DNA of 21,180 nt from a virus, in the IMG/VR virus record IMGVR_UViG_3300038531_000172, positions 1 through 21,180 of that record. One strand, 5' to 3'. The translations under genes were made by a program, and so were the position numbers. Below the pieces are notes generated by a model. The model worked only from the letters and a program-made list of their open reading frames with translations. It did not search any database and was not told the origin of the DNA. How positions within the stretch are numbered: position 1 is the stretch's first letter; each line of letters begins with the position of its first letter. Below are positions 1 through 7,283 of the stretch, piece after piece.

Positions 1-17
1 GTTTCCCAGTCACGATC
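1..17 (+). other. Amplification primer sequence at the contig end (artefact)
   Basis: The first 17 bases, gtttcccagtcacgatc, are identical as I recall it to primer B of the sequence-independent single-primer (random PCR) method used for viral metagenomes. It sits exactly at the contig edge, as expected for a read whose primer was not trimmed. Phage sequence probably begins at position 18, or a little further in if random bases of the companion primer mispaired. The tape-measure reading frame runs through it, but residues encoded here should not be trusted. Confidence 0.85.
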
Positions 18-1888
18 ATGGCAGGTATGATACGGTTGATGAAACCCTCATTAAAGGCTTCTCGAAATCCCCTGATGAATGGCTGTATGACTCTTTGATT
101 GAAGTCACTGATAACTCTCTGTAGCTCTAAGAAGTTATCCTTCAGTGCCAGAACAACAGGTATAATAGTTGCAGTTAAGTTAGCGGCGAATAATCCAAAC
201 GCACCTGCAATGGCAGCACTGATACCAAGTATAGGCAGTAGTGCTTTACCTAGTAAAACTATAGCTGTAGTCAATCCTCCGATGGCTACAATCGGGGCCG
301 CTACAATCGCGGTCAGACTTCCCAGTACAGTTAGGAATCCTCCAAGTGATCCAATCAGAGCCGCCACTTTTACAGAGAATTCAATAAAAGGCCTAATGGC
401 TGCTCTGTTAGCCTCGAAAAATTCTTTCAGTACTGCAACCCCACCCCTAAGCTGTGTGAGGAAATCTTTTATTGGGTCTCTGATTTCTTCAAACAATTGA
501 ATGAACAGAGAGTCCACAATACTACGCAGCTTAATGAACTCACCACGAACAGTGTCGAGCTTAATAGCTTCAATGGTTCTGGCTACGCCTTGAGAAGCCT
601 CATTGAGTCCTATAATAGTCTCTAAAGCATTGGAACCTTGATTAAGTATTGCAAGAAATGCTCTTGCAGCTCGTTTCTCAAAAATCTCAAATGTTGCCGC
701 AGTAGAGAGATTAATTCTCTCAAATTCTCGAATGATGTCGAGTAGAGAATTTACTTCAGGATTTACTTGTTCGAATGATGAGCCAAACTGACGAAGAACT
801 TTATCAACTTTTTCAATATCGTCAGTTAGATCAAGAAATACTTGGGACAGACCAGTTCCAGCCCGTGTATTCTTAATACCTGCGTCACCCAGTAAACCAA
901 GTGCCCCAACTACTTGCTCAATACTTTGCCCCAAAGTAGCGGCGATAGAGGAAACCAGAGACAGTGATTGGGCGAGGCCTTCTACAGTGGTGTTACTATT
1001 TGTGGCGGTTTGAGCTAGTACATCAACAACCCTATCTAGGTTTCTTGCTTCAAATCCAAAAGCTCTCAAAGTGTTGGCAGCTACTTCAGCGGCTCGGGCA
1101 AGTTCTAGTCCACCCACTGTAGCAAGTCTAAGAACACTGGGTAGAGCCTCTGTGATCTCTGCGGCAGTGAATCCAGCAAGTGCAAGATTTTTTGCTGCCT
1201 CTGCAACTTGACCTGCTGTGAAAACCGTAGCCTCACCAAGCTCAATAAAGACTTGAGTAAGTTCTTGTATTGATCTCTGAGCCTCTGCACTTCTATCGCT
1301 TAACTCACTAGACACAGCAACTACATCAGCCACTGCTTGCTCAAACTGAGCGCCTATGAGAACTATGGGGGCAAATGCAGCTACAATGCCAGCGGCGAGA
1401 GTGATGAGCTGTCGGCCTGCGTCTCTAAGAACAAACGAGACTTGACGGAGAGATTGTCCGAAAGAGTTTAGAGATTGTGCCCCTGCGGCAAAAGATCTAC
1501 CAAATCGTCTTAACCCCGGAAAAGATTGCAAGACTTGGGCATTGACTGCGCGAACAGCCTTTGCCATGGGTATAAGTTGAGCCCGAGTTGCTTTAACTCT
1601 TTGGGCAAGGATAGTGTTAGCTTTTGCAGCTTGGTTTTTTGCTTTAGTAGCACCCCTGAGAGAGTTCGTTTGCTCTCTCAGAGCTTTAATCATGTTGCGG
1701 GTTGTTTTAAGAGTTCTTTGAGCGTTCCGAACTAAGGCCCTCTGGACAGCATTAAACTGATTGATGTCCTTAGTTGTTTTTTTAACCTCTTTAGCAATAT
1801 CCCTAAAACCTTTTAGGAACTGCTTAAACTCTTTTAGACCCTCGCTGACGACCCTTATCTTGATCCTAGCTGTACCTAGGTCAGGCAT
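1..1888 (-). CDS. Phage tail tape measure protein, TP901 family (partial, C-terminus missing)
   Basis: Starts at ATG 1888 and stays open to the window edge, about 625 codons. Tape measure proteins set tail length by lying inside the tube during assembly and often help DNA cross the envelope. The N-terminus (MPDLGTARIKIRVVSEG) leads into a basic helical stretch. From about residue 150 comes the conserved core seen in TP901-type tape measures: FEQAVADVVAVSSEL, then Ala/Leu-rich segments such as FTAAEITEALPSVLRLA and the GDAGIKNTRAGTGLSQVF segment. A long hydrophobic region follows near residues 490-570 (Gly/Ala/Ile/Leu/Val-rich), typical of the family. Its ATG overlaps the stop of the frameshifted chaperone reading frame by one base (TAATG), so the two are probably translationally coupled. 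The last codons before position 1 lie in primer-derived sequence. Function is confident; total length is unknown. Confidence 0.93.
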   Translation of the reverse strand, partial: MPDLGTARIKIRVVSEGLKEFKQFLKGFRDIAKEVKKTTKDINQFNAVQRALVRNAQRTLKTTRNMIKALREQTNSLRGATKAKNQAAKANTILAQRVKATRAQLIPMAKAVRAVNAQVLQSFPGLRRFGRSFAAGAQSLNSFGQSLRQVSFVLRDAGRQLITLAAGIVAAFAPIVLIGAQFEQAVADVVAVSSELSDRSAEAQRSIQELTQVFIELGEATVFTAGQVAEAAKNLALAGFTAAEITEALPSVLRLATVGGLELARAAEVAANTLRAFGFEARNLDRVVDVLAQTATNSNTTVEGLAQSLSLVSSIAATLGQSIEQVVGALGLLGDAGIKNTRAGTGLSQVFLDLTDDIEKVDKVLRQFGSSFEQVNPEVNSLLDIIREFERINLSTAATFEIFEKRAARAFLAILNQGSNALETIIGLNEASQGVARTIEAIKLDTVRGEFIKLRSIVDSLFIQLFEEIRDPIKDFLTQLRGGVAVLKEFFEANRAAIRPFIEFSVKVAALIGSLGGFLTVLGSLTAIVAAPIVAIGGLTTAIVLLGKALLPILGISAAIAGAFGLFAANLTATIIPVVLALKDNFLELQRVISDFNQRVIQPFIRGFREAFNEGFINRIIPAMIVTGK

Positions 1889-2364
1889 TATCTATTACGC
1901 TTAAATCCTTGCATTGGAGAGGGCCCTCTAGGTTTCTCATGTTTCTTGTTCTCCCTAATTGGGGAACAAAGTCTATTGAAATCTCGATCTTGGGCATGCT
2001 GCGCCATTCGCATTAACTTAGTGTTCTCTATTCGGGTTTCCCAATCTTGGGTCATCCTAGATGCTCTAAGCCGTTGCAGCTGATAAAGAGTCTTGGAGAC
2101 AGTCTCTTCCCAACCCCATCCATAGGAATAAAAAAAGAAGTCTAGTAAATCACTCAGGGTGCCACTAAACTTCTCTTCTTTTTTCTGCTGGTCTTCTATT
2201 CCCCGGCTTTTTCTCGGAGTGACCTGAACATCTTGTCCAGCCCGAGTTCCGTAAAAACTGATCTCAGCTCCTCCATATCGACAACCTCTAGGAAAGTCTT
2301 GACGACTTTCAGAAGATCGCCTGCTCCCATTTGAGGGATAGCATCTTTGGGCAGGGAACTGACT
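1888..2364 (-). CDS. Tail assembly chaperone extension read by -1 frameshift (gpT-like)
   Basis: This frame is open from 2364 to a TAA at 1890-1888 and lies -1 relative to the upstream chaperone gene, overlapping it from 2364 to 2196. It has no ATG in the overlap; the first ATG is well inside the unique part, so independent initiation is unlikely. In long-tailed phages the gene just before the tape measure is usually a chaperone made in two forms, the longer by programmed -1 frameshifting (lambda gpG/gpGT). Slippage near 2208 would append about 106 residues, giving a fusion of about 238 residues. The added part contains an aromatic stretch (LLDFFFYSYGWGWEETV) and a basic end (PMQGFKRNR), which resembles the tail-associating half in such pairs. 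Position and frame are seen directly; frameshifting is inferred. Confidence 0.8.
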   Translation of the reverse strand, partial: SQFPAQRCYPSNGSRRSSESRQDFPRGCRYGGAEISFYGTRAGQDVQVTPRKSRGIEDQQKKEEKFSGTLSDLLDFFFYSYGWGWEETVSKTLYQLQRLRASRMTQDWETRIENTKLMRMAQHAQDRDFNRLCSPIRENKKHEKPRGPSPMQGFKRNR

Positions 2365-2603
2365 TTAGAGATAGCCAAGTAAACTACCTGTCGGGTTTTA
2401 GGATTGGTAATGATTGCTCTGGCGGCTCCCATTGTATCGGAGTCGTCAGTGTTCTCTACCATTTCCAACAGCTCAGGAAGATGTTCGGCTAGTTCAAAGA
2501 TTGACTCAAGAGACAAATCTTTGACGCGGATTGTGATCCCACCCTTCAACTCAACATCTTTACCTACATTTGCAAACTTTGCTTGATCGAAATTTTCTGA
2601 CAT
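2196..2603 (-). CDS. Tail assembly chaperone (gpG-like)
   Basis: 135 residues from ATG 2603 (MSENFDQAKFANVGKDVEL) to TAG. A TTG two codons upstream is in frame, but the ATG has AGGA eight bases before it and is the better start. The protein is acidic and helical, with segments such as LSLESIFELAEHLPELLEMV and LLKVVKTFLEVVDMEELRSVF. It has no signal peptide or membrane segment. The assignment rests on size, acidic helical composition, position just upstream of the tape measure, and the overlapping -1 open frame, which together are diagnostic of the chaperone that keeps the tape measure soluble and recruits tube subunits. The start overlaps the end of the upstream tail gene. Confidence 0.8.
   Translation of the reverse strand: MSENFDQAKFANVGKDVELKGGITIRVKDLSLESIFELAEHLPELLEMVENTDDSDTMGAARAIITNPKTRQVVYLAISKVSSLPKDAIPQMGAGDLLKVVKTFLEVVDMEELRSVFTELGLDKMFRSLREKAGE
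2207..2213 (-). promoter_or_regulatory. Candidate -1 frameshift slippery site
   Basis: On the minus strand the chaperone frame reads CGA GAA AAA GCC, giving GAAAAAG at 2213-2207, four codons before the chaperone stop. The Lys codon AAA is preceded by A, so its tRNA can re-pair perfectly one base back. The preceding codon GAA would re-pair poorly with AGA, so this is not a canonical X XXY YYZ heptamer. A less likely alternative in the overlap is GTT TTT ACG near 2250. I saw no strong hairpin just downstream. Confidence 0.4.
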
Positions 2604-2605
2604 AT

Positions 2606-3052
2606 TCAATATCCTATTTTACTCTTCTGGTAGTCACATCCGTCTGTAATGAGTATAGACTTAGTGGTTACCGACAAATCTATCAAGGTAGCCTTATCCT
2701 TATAACAACCATAAGTTAAGGGTAAACTAACCTCTCCTAAAAACTCCCACGTCCTGCACCCACATCCGGGGGCAGGCCCAGTTATCAAAAAGCCGTGTTC
2801 CAAACCCCCATGAAGGGGTTTGAGAACTAGCTTATCGTTTTCTTCGGACTCTACAAGTTGTTTTAACTTCATTAAGGTTTTGATGTTGTTGATACTCACA
2901 TCTACCAGTGAGGCTTTGACTGTCAAAGCCTCTGAGCCTATCGCAAAACTTATTCCACCAGAAGTCAGTCCTAAATTATGATACGACTTATCTTCCAATT
3001 GCACATGTACTTGGGCAGACCCCACACAAAAAGTATCTGTGAGATACGACAT
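2606..3052 (-). CDS. Tail protein, shorter paralogue of the tube-like protein
   Basis: 148 residues from ATG 3052 (MSYLTDTF), preceded by AAAGGA six bases upstream; an in-frame TTG two codons earlier is rejected. It shares spaced motifs with the product of 3775-4305: GLTSGG against GLTTGG near the N-terminus, TGPAPGCGCRTWEF against CGPSPGCGCRTWEF in the middle, and TDGCDYQ against TDGCTYQ near the C-terminus. The two are therefore duplicated copies of one fold that have diverged strongly elsewhere. The position between the tube-like gene and the chaperone suggests a minor tail or tail-tip component, or a second tube subunit. The cysteine pair in PGCGC could bind a metal or form disulfides. 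Paralogy is seen directly; the exact role is unknown. Confidence 0.65.
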   Translation of the reverse strand: MSYLTDTFCVGSAQVHVQLEDKSYHNLGLTSGGISFAIGSEALTVKASLVDVSINNIKTLMKLKQLVESEENDKLVLKPLHGGLEHGFLITGPAPGCGCRTWEFLGEVSLPLTYGCYKDKATLIDLSVTTKSILITDGCDYQKSKIGY

Positions 3053-3062
3053 CTTCAATCCT

Positions 3063-3329
3063 TTATCGATTTTTGGCTTCTTTTAATTGGTCCCTGATCC
3101 TGTCCATACAGTTCATGTATTTCAACGGTTCCACCGAAGTCTCACCGTTACGATACTCAGCAAGAAGAGCATCAAGCTCTTCTTGCGTCATATCAATTTC
3201 AAATTCAAACCAATAGACGGTCATTCGTCTATGGTCATTGACCCCTGCTTCAGAGATACCTAAGAATCGGACACTATCTTGAGACCAAAGAAAACTTGCG
3301 AATCGCATATCTTTAGTCTTGTAGTGCAT
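3063..3329 (-). CDS. Small unknown tail-region protein
   Basis: 88 residues, ATG 3329, starting one base after the stop of the upstream gene (TAAG-ATG), so it is probably translationally coupled. I do not recognise a family. It has an aromatic first half (FASFLWSQDSVRFLGI, VYWFEFEI) and a charged helical second half (TQEELDALLAEYRN, MDRIRDQLKEAKNR). It has no signal peptide, membrane segment or zinc motif. It lies in the tail gene run between two cysteine-rich proteins, so a tail or assembly role is likely but unproven. Confidence 0.6.
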   Translation of the reverse strand: MHYKTKDMRFASFLWSQDSVRFLGISEAGVNDHRRMTVYWFEFEIDMTQEELDALLAEYRNGETSVEPLKYMNCMDRIRDQLKEAKNR

Positions 3330-3330
3330 C

Positions 3331-3711
3331 TTAGTTCACCCTAGCAAAAGCTTGGTCAGCAACAACGGTTACTCCGAGAGAGACACCAGCAGGCTGGGAG
3401 TCAAACAAGAGAGTAGCGGTCTTGTCGCCAAAATTCCACTCAACGGTTGTAAAGCCGGTTCCGCACTCGCAACCAATGCTATCGCATTGACCCAAGAGGG
3501 CGGTTTCTCCAGCAGCATCCAATGCGGCTCGATTTGCATCGATCCAGTTTTGGATAGCCTTGCCAAGAACCATTCTCAGTTGGCGAGTCGTGGTCAGCAT
3601 GTTGCAACCATCGGTGAGGGTGAAAAGAACATTTGGGTCGGCGTCTGTAACTGCTACGTCAAACGTATCAATCCAGCAGCTACGACCATTACAAATAGAA
3701 ACTTCGGACAT
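3331..3711 (-). CDS. Cysteine-rich tail-region protein of unknown function
   Basis: 126 residues from ATG 3711 with a strong AAGGAAG site six bases upstream. No family is recognised. Six cysteines are visible, in SICNGRSCW at the N-terminus, LTDGCNM, GQCDSIGCECG in the middle. A helical stretch (LRMVLGKAIQNWIDANRAALDAA) is followed by a beta-rich end. The LTDGC segment faintly recalls the TDGC near the C-termini of the two tube-like paralogues. Location directly after the tube-like gene suggests a virion or tail assembly protein. A 63-base gap separates it from the upstream gene and holds only its ribosome site and a weak inverted repeat. Confidence 0.6.
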   Translation of the reverse strand: MSEVSICNGRSCWIDTFDVAVTDADPNVLFTLTDGCNMLTTTRQLRMVLGKAIQNWIDANRAALDAAGETALLGQCDSIGCECGTGFTTVEWNFGDKTATLLFDSQPAGVSLGVTVVADQAFARVN

Positions 3712-3774
3712 TTTTTACTTCCTTTGTGAATATCGAAAACCCCAAGTGGAGTTTAAAACGCAATCAAAAAAACT

Positions 3775-4305
3775 TTAGTTACAGGTGATACCTGCTTGGT
3801 ATGTACAACCGTCAGTAACGGTTCCAAAATTACCGGTCGAACAGTCGGCCAAAACCTCGAACTCTACTTCCATCTGAACAGCTTCAGTCTTGGTCATAGA
3901 ATACTCTGGTGAGGACGCAGAAACTACTCGGTCAAATTCCCATGTTCGGCAACCACAGCCCGGAGAGGGTCCGCAAATTACCATGGAAACTTCTGGCAGG
4001 AAACAAGCAGCATTGTAACCCAGCGACAACGAGGTAGCCGTAGTTAGGTTAGCTGCTGGCAATCCAAGAGCAATTCGGATTTGCTCCAGACTGACTTCCA
4101 GCAAAGTAGTTGTGATGAAGGCCCGTTGTGATTCTCGGAACTTACGAGCAATCCCCGGAATTTGGTCAGCCTCCACATCAATGAACGTATTGTCAAATCG
4201 AATAGTAGTACCACCCGTTGTCAATCCAACGTCAGAGCCATCGATACAAATCGTAGCTGCACCGATAGTGAGATTGTCTGGCGAGCAGTTGGGATTAAGT
4301 GCCAT
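3775..4305 (-). CDS. Major tail (tube-like) protein
   Basis: 176 residues from ATG 4305, with AAAGG about 11 bases upstream. The N-terminal part (DVGLTTGGTTIRFDNTF and DVEADQIPGIARKFRES) matches the pattern common to phage tail-tube subunits, where a Gly-rich strand is followed by a strand and a D-Q containing loop. An amphipathic helix follows (TTLLEVSLEQIRIALGL). It contains nine cysteines, including PGCGC, and a C-terminal TDGCTYQ shared with the paralogue at 2606-3052. Position between the tail terminator side and the chaperone/tape measure fits the major tube gene. The first 11 bases overlap the end of the HNH gene. Tube function is inferred from pattern and position, not from a database match. 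Confidence 0.7.
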   Translation of the reverse strand: MALNPNCSPDNLTIGAATICIDGSDVGLTTGGTTIRFDNTFIDVEADQIPGIARKFRESQRAFITTTLLEVSLEQIRIALGLPAANLTTATSLSLGYNAACFLPEVSMVICGPSPGCGCRTWEFDRVVSASSPEYSMTKTEAVQMEVEFEVLADCSTGNFGTVTDGCTYQAGITCN

Positions 4306-5203
4306 TTTTTGTTAAACCTTTATAGCTATGTTGACACGGAACTGAATAGTTGAAGTCACTTACTGAGAAAGGATGAATCTCATTATGACTAGCGCTATTG
4401 CAAGAATCATGCGCAACGTGTAAATTACACAAACAATAATACTTCTTCACCTCTTTCCAGCCTTTGGACTCCGAGACAGGAAAAATATGAGAAATATGCC
4501 AAATCTCATCTTCGTGGTTAATAGGTTCTTGGCAAATATGGCAACCCTGATGTAAGCAGTTTTCAAAGTGAATTAAGAGCTGTCCAAAGGTGTAGCCCAA
4601 TTCCTCAAACTCTAAATCAGTTTTACTAAATTTGCTCCTATTTTCCCACATGTAGTTGAGTGTATTCTTTATCTTAGTGTTCAGTCTGTTGGCCTCAGCC
4701 CTTTTAGGAGTCCTCAGCCTTGATCGTCTCTCAAGATATTTCAAATGTTCAGGTGTTTTTTCGTATTTAGTGGATGCCTCTGTGCCCGCCTTTTGGAATT
4801 TAGATCGAACACAGGTAACACAGTTTTTATCGGGTCTGTATAAGTTCTTTTGAACTTCGCCCACGTCCCCACAGTTTGGACACCACCTACAAACCTTCTT
4901 ATTGCTTTTCGGAGGCAAAAATTCTGGCAAGTACCCAAACCTATCTAGAGTTTCCTGTCGCAGGATATTACTAGCAGGCGACAAGTACTCTGGATTGTGC
5001 ATTGTAGGGATAACTGAAGTCCTGTTACAGTTTTGGCAACAGTAACTTTTCTTCAGTTTTCCGTTTGGTGCTTCGTGCGTTCCCTTGTACGTTCCTAGCC
5101 GCCCTAAACAGTGAACACAAAACCAATTTTTGTCTCTCTGACCGCCCCTAGGACCAACTAGAGGGTTATTCCAGCCGTCTAACAGTCTATTTTCGTGAGA
5201 CAT
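4295..5203 (-). CDS. Free-standing HNH endonuclease with zinc-ribbon arrays
   Basis: 302 residues, ATG 5203. The N-terminal half carries repeated Cys pairs: CVHC (29-32), CCQNC (55-59), CRWCPNC (105-111), CVTC (128-131), consistent with zinc ribbons that bind DNA. A basic linker follows (about 150-190). The C-terminal part has an HNH nuclease layout: CHIC (221-224), WHISHIFPVSES (His 236 and 239), then CLCN and NLHVAHDSCNSASHNE (about 257-275). Such genes in phages are usually homing endonucleases that spread by cutting an allele lacking them. It sits between the tail terminator and tube genes in the same direction, with a 9-base gap before it and an 11-base overlap after it. A role in packaging, as for some phage HNH proteins, is less likely this far from the terminase. 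Confidence 0.82.
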   Translation of the reverse strand: MSHENRLLDGWNNPLVGPRGGQRDKNWFCVHCLGRLGTYKGTHEAPNGKLKKSYCCQNCNRTSVIPTMHNPEYLSPASNILRQETLDRFGYLPEFLPPKSNKKVCRWCPNCGDVGEVQKNLYRPDKNCVTCVRSKFQKAGTEASTKYEKTPEHLKYLERRSRLRTPKRAEANRLNTKIKNTLNYMWENRSKFSKTDLEFEELGYTFGQLLIHFENCLHQGCHICQEPINHEDEIWHISHIFPVSESKGWKEVKKYYCLCNLHVAHDSCNSASHNEIHPFSVSDFNYSVPCQHSYKGLTKNGT

Positions 5204-5212
5204 GGAACTTAT

Positions 5213-5758
5213 TTAATCATCGGGACAATTATTACCGTAAGGCAAATCATCGTCAGTCGATGCTGCACAATTTTGAACATCTGGTTCCGTTTCCGTCCCA
5301 GTACAAGGGAAGGGGGCCCAGATCATTTCAATCAATATATCCTCTTTCCAAAGATCATCTGCTAAGAGTTCACCTTGTGGGGTGATTCTCCTCAGAAATC
5401 TACCTTCAGAATGAGTTATATTTGAGTCGGAAAAATTGTAGTAACTACAAACAGGGTCTAGCAAGTCCTCCATGTAATCAGCTATTTTCATAGCCAATGC
5501 ACGGTTAGTGCTGGACGCTCGGAATAGTACTACTGATCGCCTCCACGAGGATACGTCTTCTAACAGGGGTTCCGAGGTGACGATGCTGTAGCCCATATAA
5601 GGGCTTCTTTGTATTGTTGTTGGGCTGTCTGATCCTATGCGATATTCAGGATCATGTATTTCGCCTATTGCCTGATCGCCTACAAGAGCAACCAGAGTGG
5701 CGTCTGCCGCTAAGTCAGTGTAAATAGCGTTGTACAGGTTTGAATGGCCCCAACTCAT
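5213..5758 (-). CDS. Tail terminator / tail completion-like protein
   Basis: 181 residues from ATG 5758, which overlaps the stop of the upstream gp10-like gene (ATGA). The N-terminus (LYNAIYTDLAADATLVALVGD) resembles the start of phage tail completion proteins of the DUF3168 kind, where a first helix is followed by a short peptide discussing a variable loop and strands. Internal segments (VLFRASSTNRALAMKIADYMEDLL, then a strand with EDILIEMIWAPF) fit an alpha-beta fold of that size. The acidic C-terminal tail has three cysteines (VQNCAAS and NNCPDD among them). The order gp10-like, terminator, tube is standard in siphovirus neck regions and is the main support. Identification is moderate. Confidence 0.6.
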   Translation of the reverse strand: MSWGHSNLYNAIYTDLAADATLVALVGDQAIGEIHDPEYRIGSDSPTTIQRSPYMGYSIVTSEPLLEDVSSWRRSVVLFRASSTNRALAMKIADYMEDLLDPVCSYYNFSDSNITHSEGRFLRRITPQGELLADDLWKEDILIEMIWAPFPCTGTETEPDVQNCAASTDDDLPYGNNCPDD

Positions 5759-6276
5759 TTTCTAGCCCTCGTACCTGCAAACACAGAAACTTCAAGTTTC
5801 TGAATAACGTCTCTGAAAAAACCGTCCTTGGTTGCTTCCCACACAGGCAAAAGGACTGGGTGAGGTTCAGCGCCGTCTCTCCTCAGTTTCCTAGTGATGA
5901 GGTAGGCCTGTCTCTCAGCTTCTTTCCCTGTAACACCGTTCTTTATCTGCACCCATCTTAAAATCTTAGCGAAGATTGGGCTCTCTCGGTCTGATCCCAT
6001 CTCTAGGTTAAACCCGTATGGAACAAAGTAACCGAAAACTACTTCAGTCTCTCCCTCTCCAAATTTAAAAATAGGTCTAGCTTCGATACTATCGTGCAAC
6101 GTCTTGGTGAAAATGTGTCTGCCCTCAATTAGTTTTTTTCGTACTTGAGGTAAGACTTTTTGTTTCAGGGACCGTATTATCACTCCCTGCGGCTTCTCCA
6201 AAATATTGCTTTCTAGCCTAGCCAAGCGATTCAATACCGCAGTGTTTATGAAAGATAGCTTGATTTTTAGGGCCAT
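5755..6276 (-). CDS. HK97 gp10-like neck/tail component
   Basis: 173 residues from ATG 6276 (MALKIKLSFINTAVLNRL). The frame is open further up with only a TTG, but the ATG has AAAAGG upstream and is preferred. The layout fits HK97 gp10-family proteins, which join the neck and first tail parts: a basic helical N-terminal half (VIIRSLKQKVLPQVRKKLIEG), a central strand pair (VVFGYFVPYGFNLEMGSDRES) in place of the usual Y-x-x-x-x-E-x-G-T turn, and a C-terminal PHPVLLPVWEATKDGF resembling the family's 'P-x-L-x-P-A-x-E' end. It overlaps the preceding membrane-protein gene by 59 bases and the next gene by four. Confidence is moderate to good. Confidence 0.65.
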   Translation of the reverse strand: MALKIKLSFINTAVLNRLARLESNILEKPQGVIIRSLKQKVLPQVRKKLIEGRHIFTKTLHDSIEARPIFKFGEGETEVVFGYFVPYGFNLEMGSDRESPIFAKILRWVQIKNGVTGKEAERQAYLITRKLRRDGAEPHPVLLPVWEATKDGFFRDVIQKLEVSVFAGTRARK

Positions 6277-6595
6277 TAAACAGTGGACCTTTTTTGGGGG
6301 GAACAAACCATTTAGGTGGTGATTCGTTGGGGGCAAACCATGGGGGGAGCAGACTGAATTCTTCGTCCTCTTTTTGCCTGTTGGGCAACGAGTTTTGAAT
6401 ATCCTGCTTTCTTTTGTCCCAATATTGTTTGAATTCTTCTAGGGTTTGTCCGTTGAAACTCAGATTGAAATTCCAAATCCAATCCTTGCTGGATGTGTCA
6501 TACTTAACGCCTCCAGTTACCAACCCAATGGCGACGATACCAACCACTATAATGATGAACCCAATCACGGCGCGGTTGGTAATCAATGCCCACAT
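6218..6595 (-). CDS. Small single-span membrane protein, unknown
   Basis: 125 residues, ATG 6595, one base after the stop of the preceding gene. Residues about 9-29 form one clear hydrophobic helix (VIGFIIIVVGIVAIGLVTGG) with no cleavage motif, so it probably anchors the protein. The rest is soluble, with Trp-rich segments (DWIWNFNLSF; PPWFAPNESPPKWFVPP) and a basic end. The C-terminal 59 bases overlap the start of the gp10-like gene in another frame. A membrane protein inside the neck gene run is unexpected. Candidates include a holin-like or envelope-interacting protein, but nothing in the sequence decides this. Confidence 0.55.
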   Translation of the reverse strand: MWALITNRAVIGFIIIVVGIVAIGLVTGGVKYDTSSKDWIWNFNLSFNGQTLEEFKQYWDKRKQDIQNSLPNRQKEDEEFSLLPPWFAPNESPPKWFVPPKKGPLFNGPKNQAIFHKHCGIESLG

Positions 6596-6596
6596 C

Positions 6597-7283
6597 TTAA
6601 ATCCTCTGTAACTCGTCTATATCTTTCAATTCAACCTCAATCGAGGTGTAGGCCCAGTGACCATTGTTGTCAAGTTGATGCTTGTATTTGATTATCTCGT
6701 AATCAATTGGGGGCCCTGACAGTCGGATGAATTCCCAGTCTTCTGGGAAAGGGTAACACTTAATGCTCTCCTCTGGAGAGGACACTGGGAAACACCAATT
6801 ATCCCCTACAAACTCGTTACCATCTAAACACCATCCGTCAGGATCAGAGTAAGTTAGCGTATAACCTTCCGCCGATACGTATTGCTGTAGGCTTGCGTCC
6901 CACTCCAGTCTAACCTCACCTGCGCCAGTTAGAACCCAAACAAAAAATGCGAAAGCATTGTCAGGTGTATACACATTTGGCGGCGTTCCCCAATAGATCC
7001 TCAGAAAATCGCCTTGCCGTACTTTGTTTGGGATTCCTTGTACAGGCTTGAGTATTGTCCTTCGTTGTTTGCCGCTGTTCTTGCCGTTAACTCTAGGAGT
7101 TAAGTCGTTGACGTTAAATTGTCTCAGGTCCGTCACTCTCGCCGGAATCCGATTGTACAGTATCGTCTCCATACAAGACTTCTGTAAAATCCCCTGAACC
7201 ACTTGGTCCCCTTTCCTCACTATAGAAACTCTGTGGGGAAGTTGGGGAACTGGCAGGTAGCTCGTTGGAATCACTGAAGGCAT
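6597..7283 (-). CDS. Unknown neck-region protein, overlapping start
   Basis: About 228 residues if started at ATG 7283 (MPSVIPTSYLPVPQLPHRV), which has AGGGA about nine bases upstream. Other possible starts are ATG 7292, ATG 7172 (METILYNRIPARV) and GTG 7136; the last would nearly abut the upstream stop. No family is recognised. The body is mixed alpha-beta with many aromatic residues (GDFLRIYWGTPPNVYTPDNAFAFFVWVL broken here only in description; then GWCLDGNEFVGDNWCFPV with two cysteines) and a C-terminal strand-rich part. Neighbours on the downstream side are neck genes, so a head-completion or stopper role is possible. Depending on start, it overlaps the preceding gene by 23 to 179 bases in a different frame. 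Confidence 0.55.
   Translation of the reverse strand: MPSVIPTSYLPVPQLPHRVSIVRKGDQVVQGILQKSCMETILYNRIPARVTDLRQFNVNDLTPRVNGKNSGKQRRTILKPVQGIPNKVRQGDFLRIYWGTPPNVYTPDNAFAFFVWVLTGAGEVRLEWDASLQQYVSAEGYTLTYSDPDGWCLDGNEFVGDNWCFPVSSPEESIKCYPFPEDWEFIRLSGPPIDYEIIKYKHQLDNNGHWAYTSIEVELKDIDELQRI

Noticed and set aside
99-500. Plus-strand open frame opposite the tape measure
   Set aside because: Antisense to the hydrophobic, repetitive part of the tape measure, without a convincing ribosome site.
3352-3729. Plus-strand open frame opposite the small cysteine-rich tail gene
   Set aside because: The minus-strand gene has a strong ribosome site and correct spacing to its neighbours; the plus frame does not.
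3735-3760. Inverted repeat (AAACCCC...GGAGTTT) in the gap before 3711
   Set aside because: It has a mismatch, a tiny loop and no T run on the minus strand, so I do not call a terminator.
4306-4360. Possible promoter (TATAAA) before the tube-like gene
   Set aside because: No -35 box at suitable spacing; TATAAA alone is too common in AT-rich sequence.
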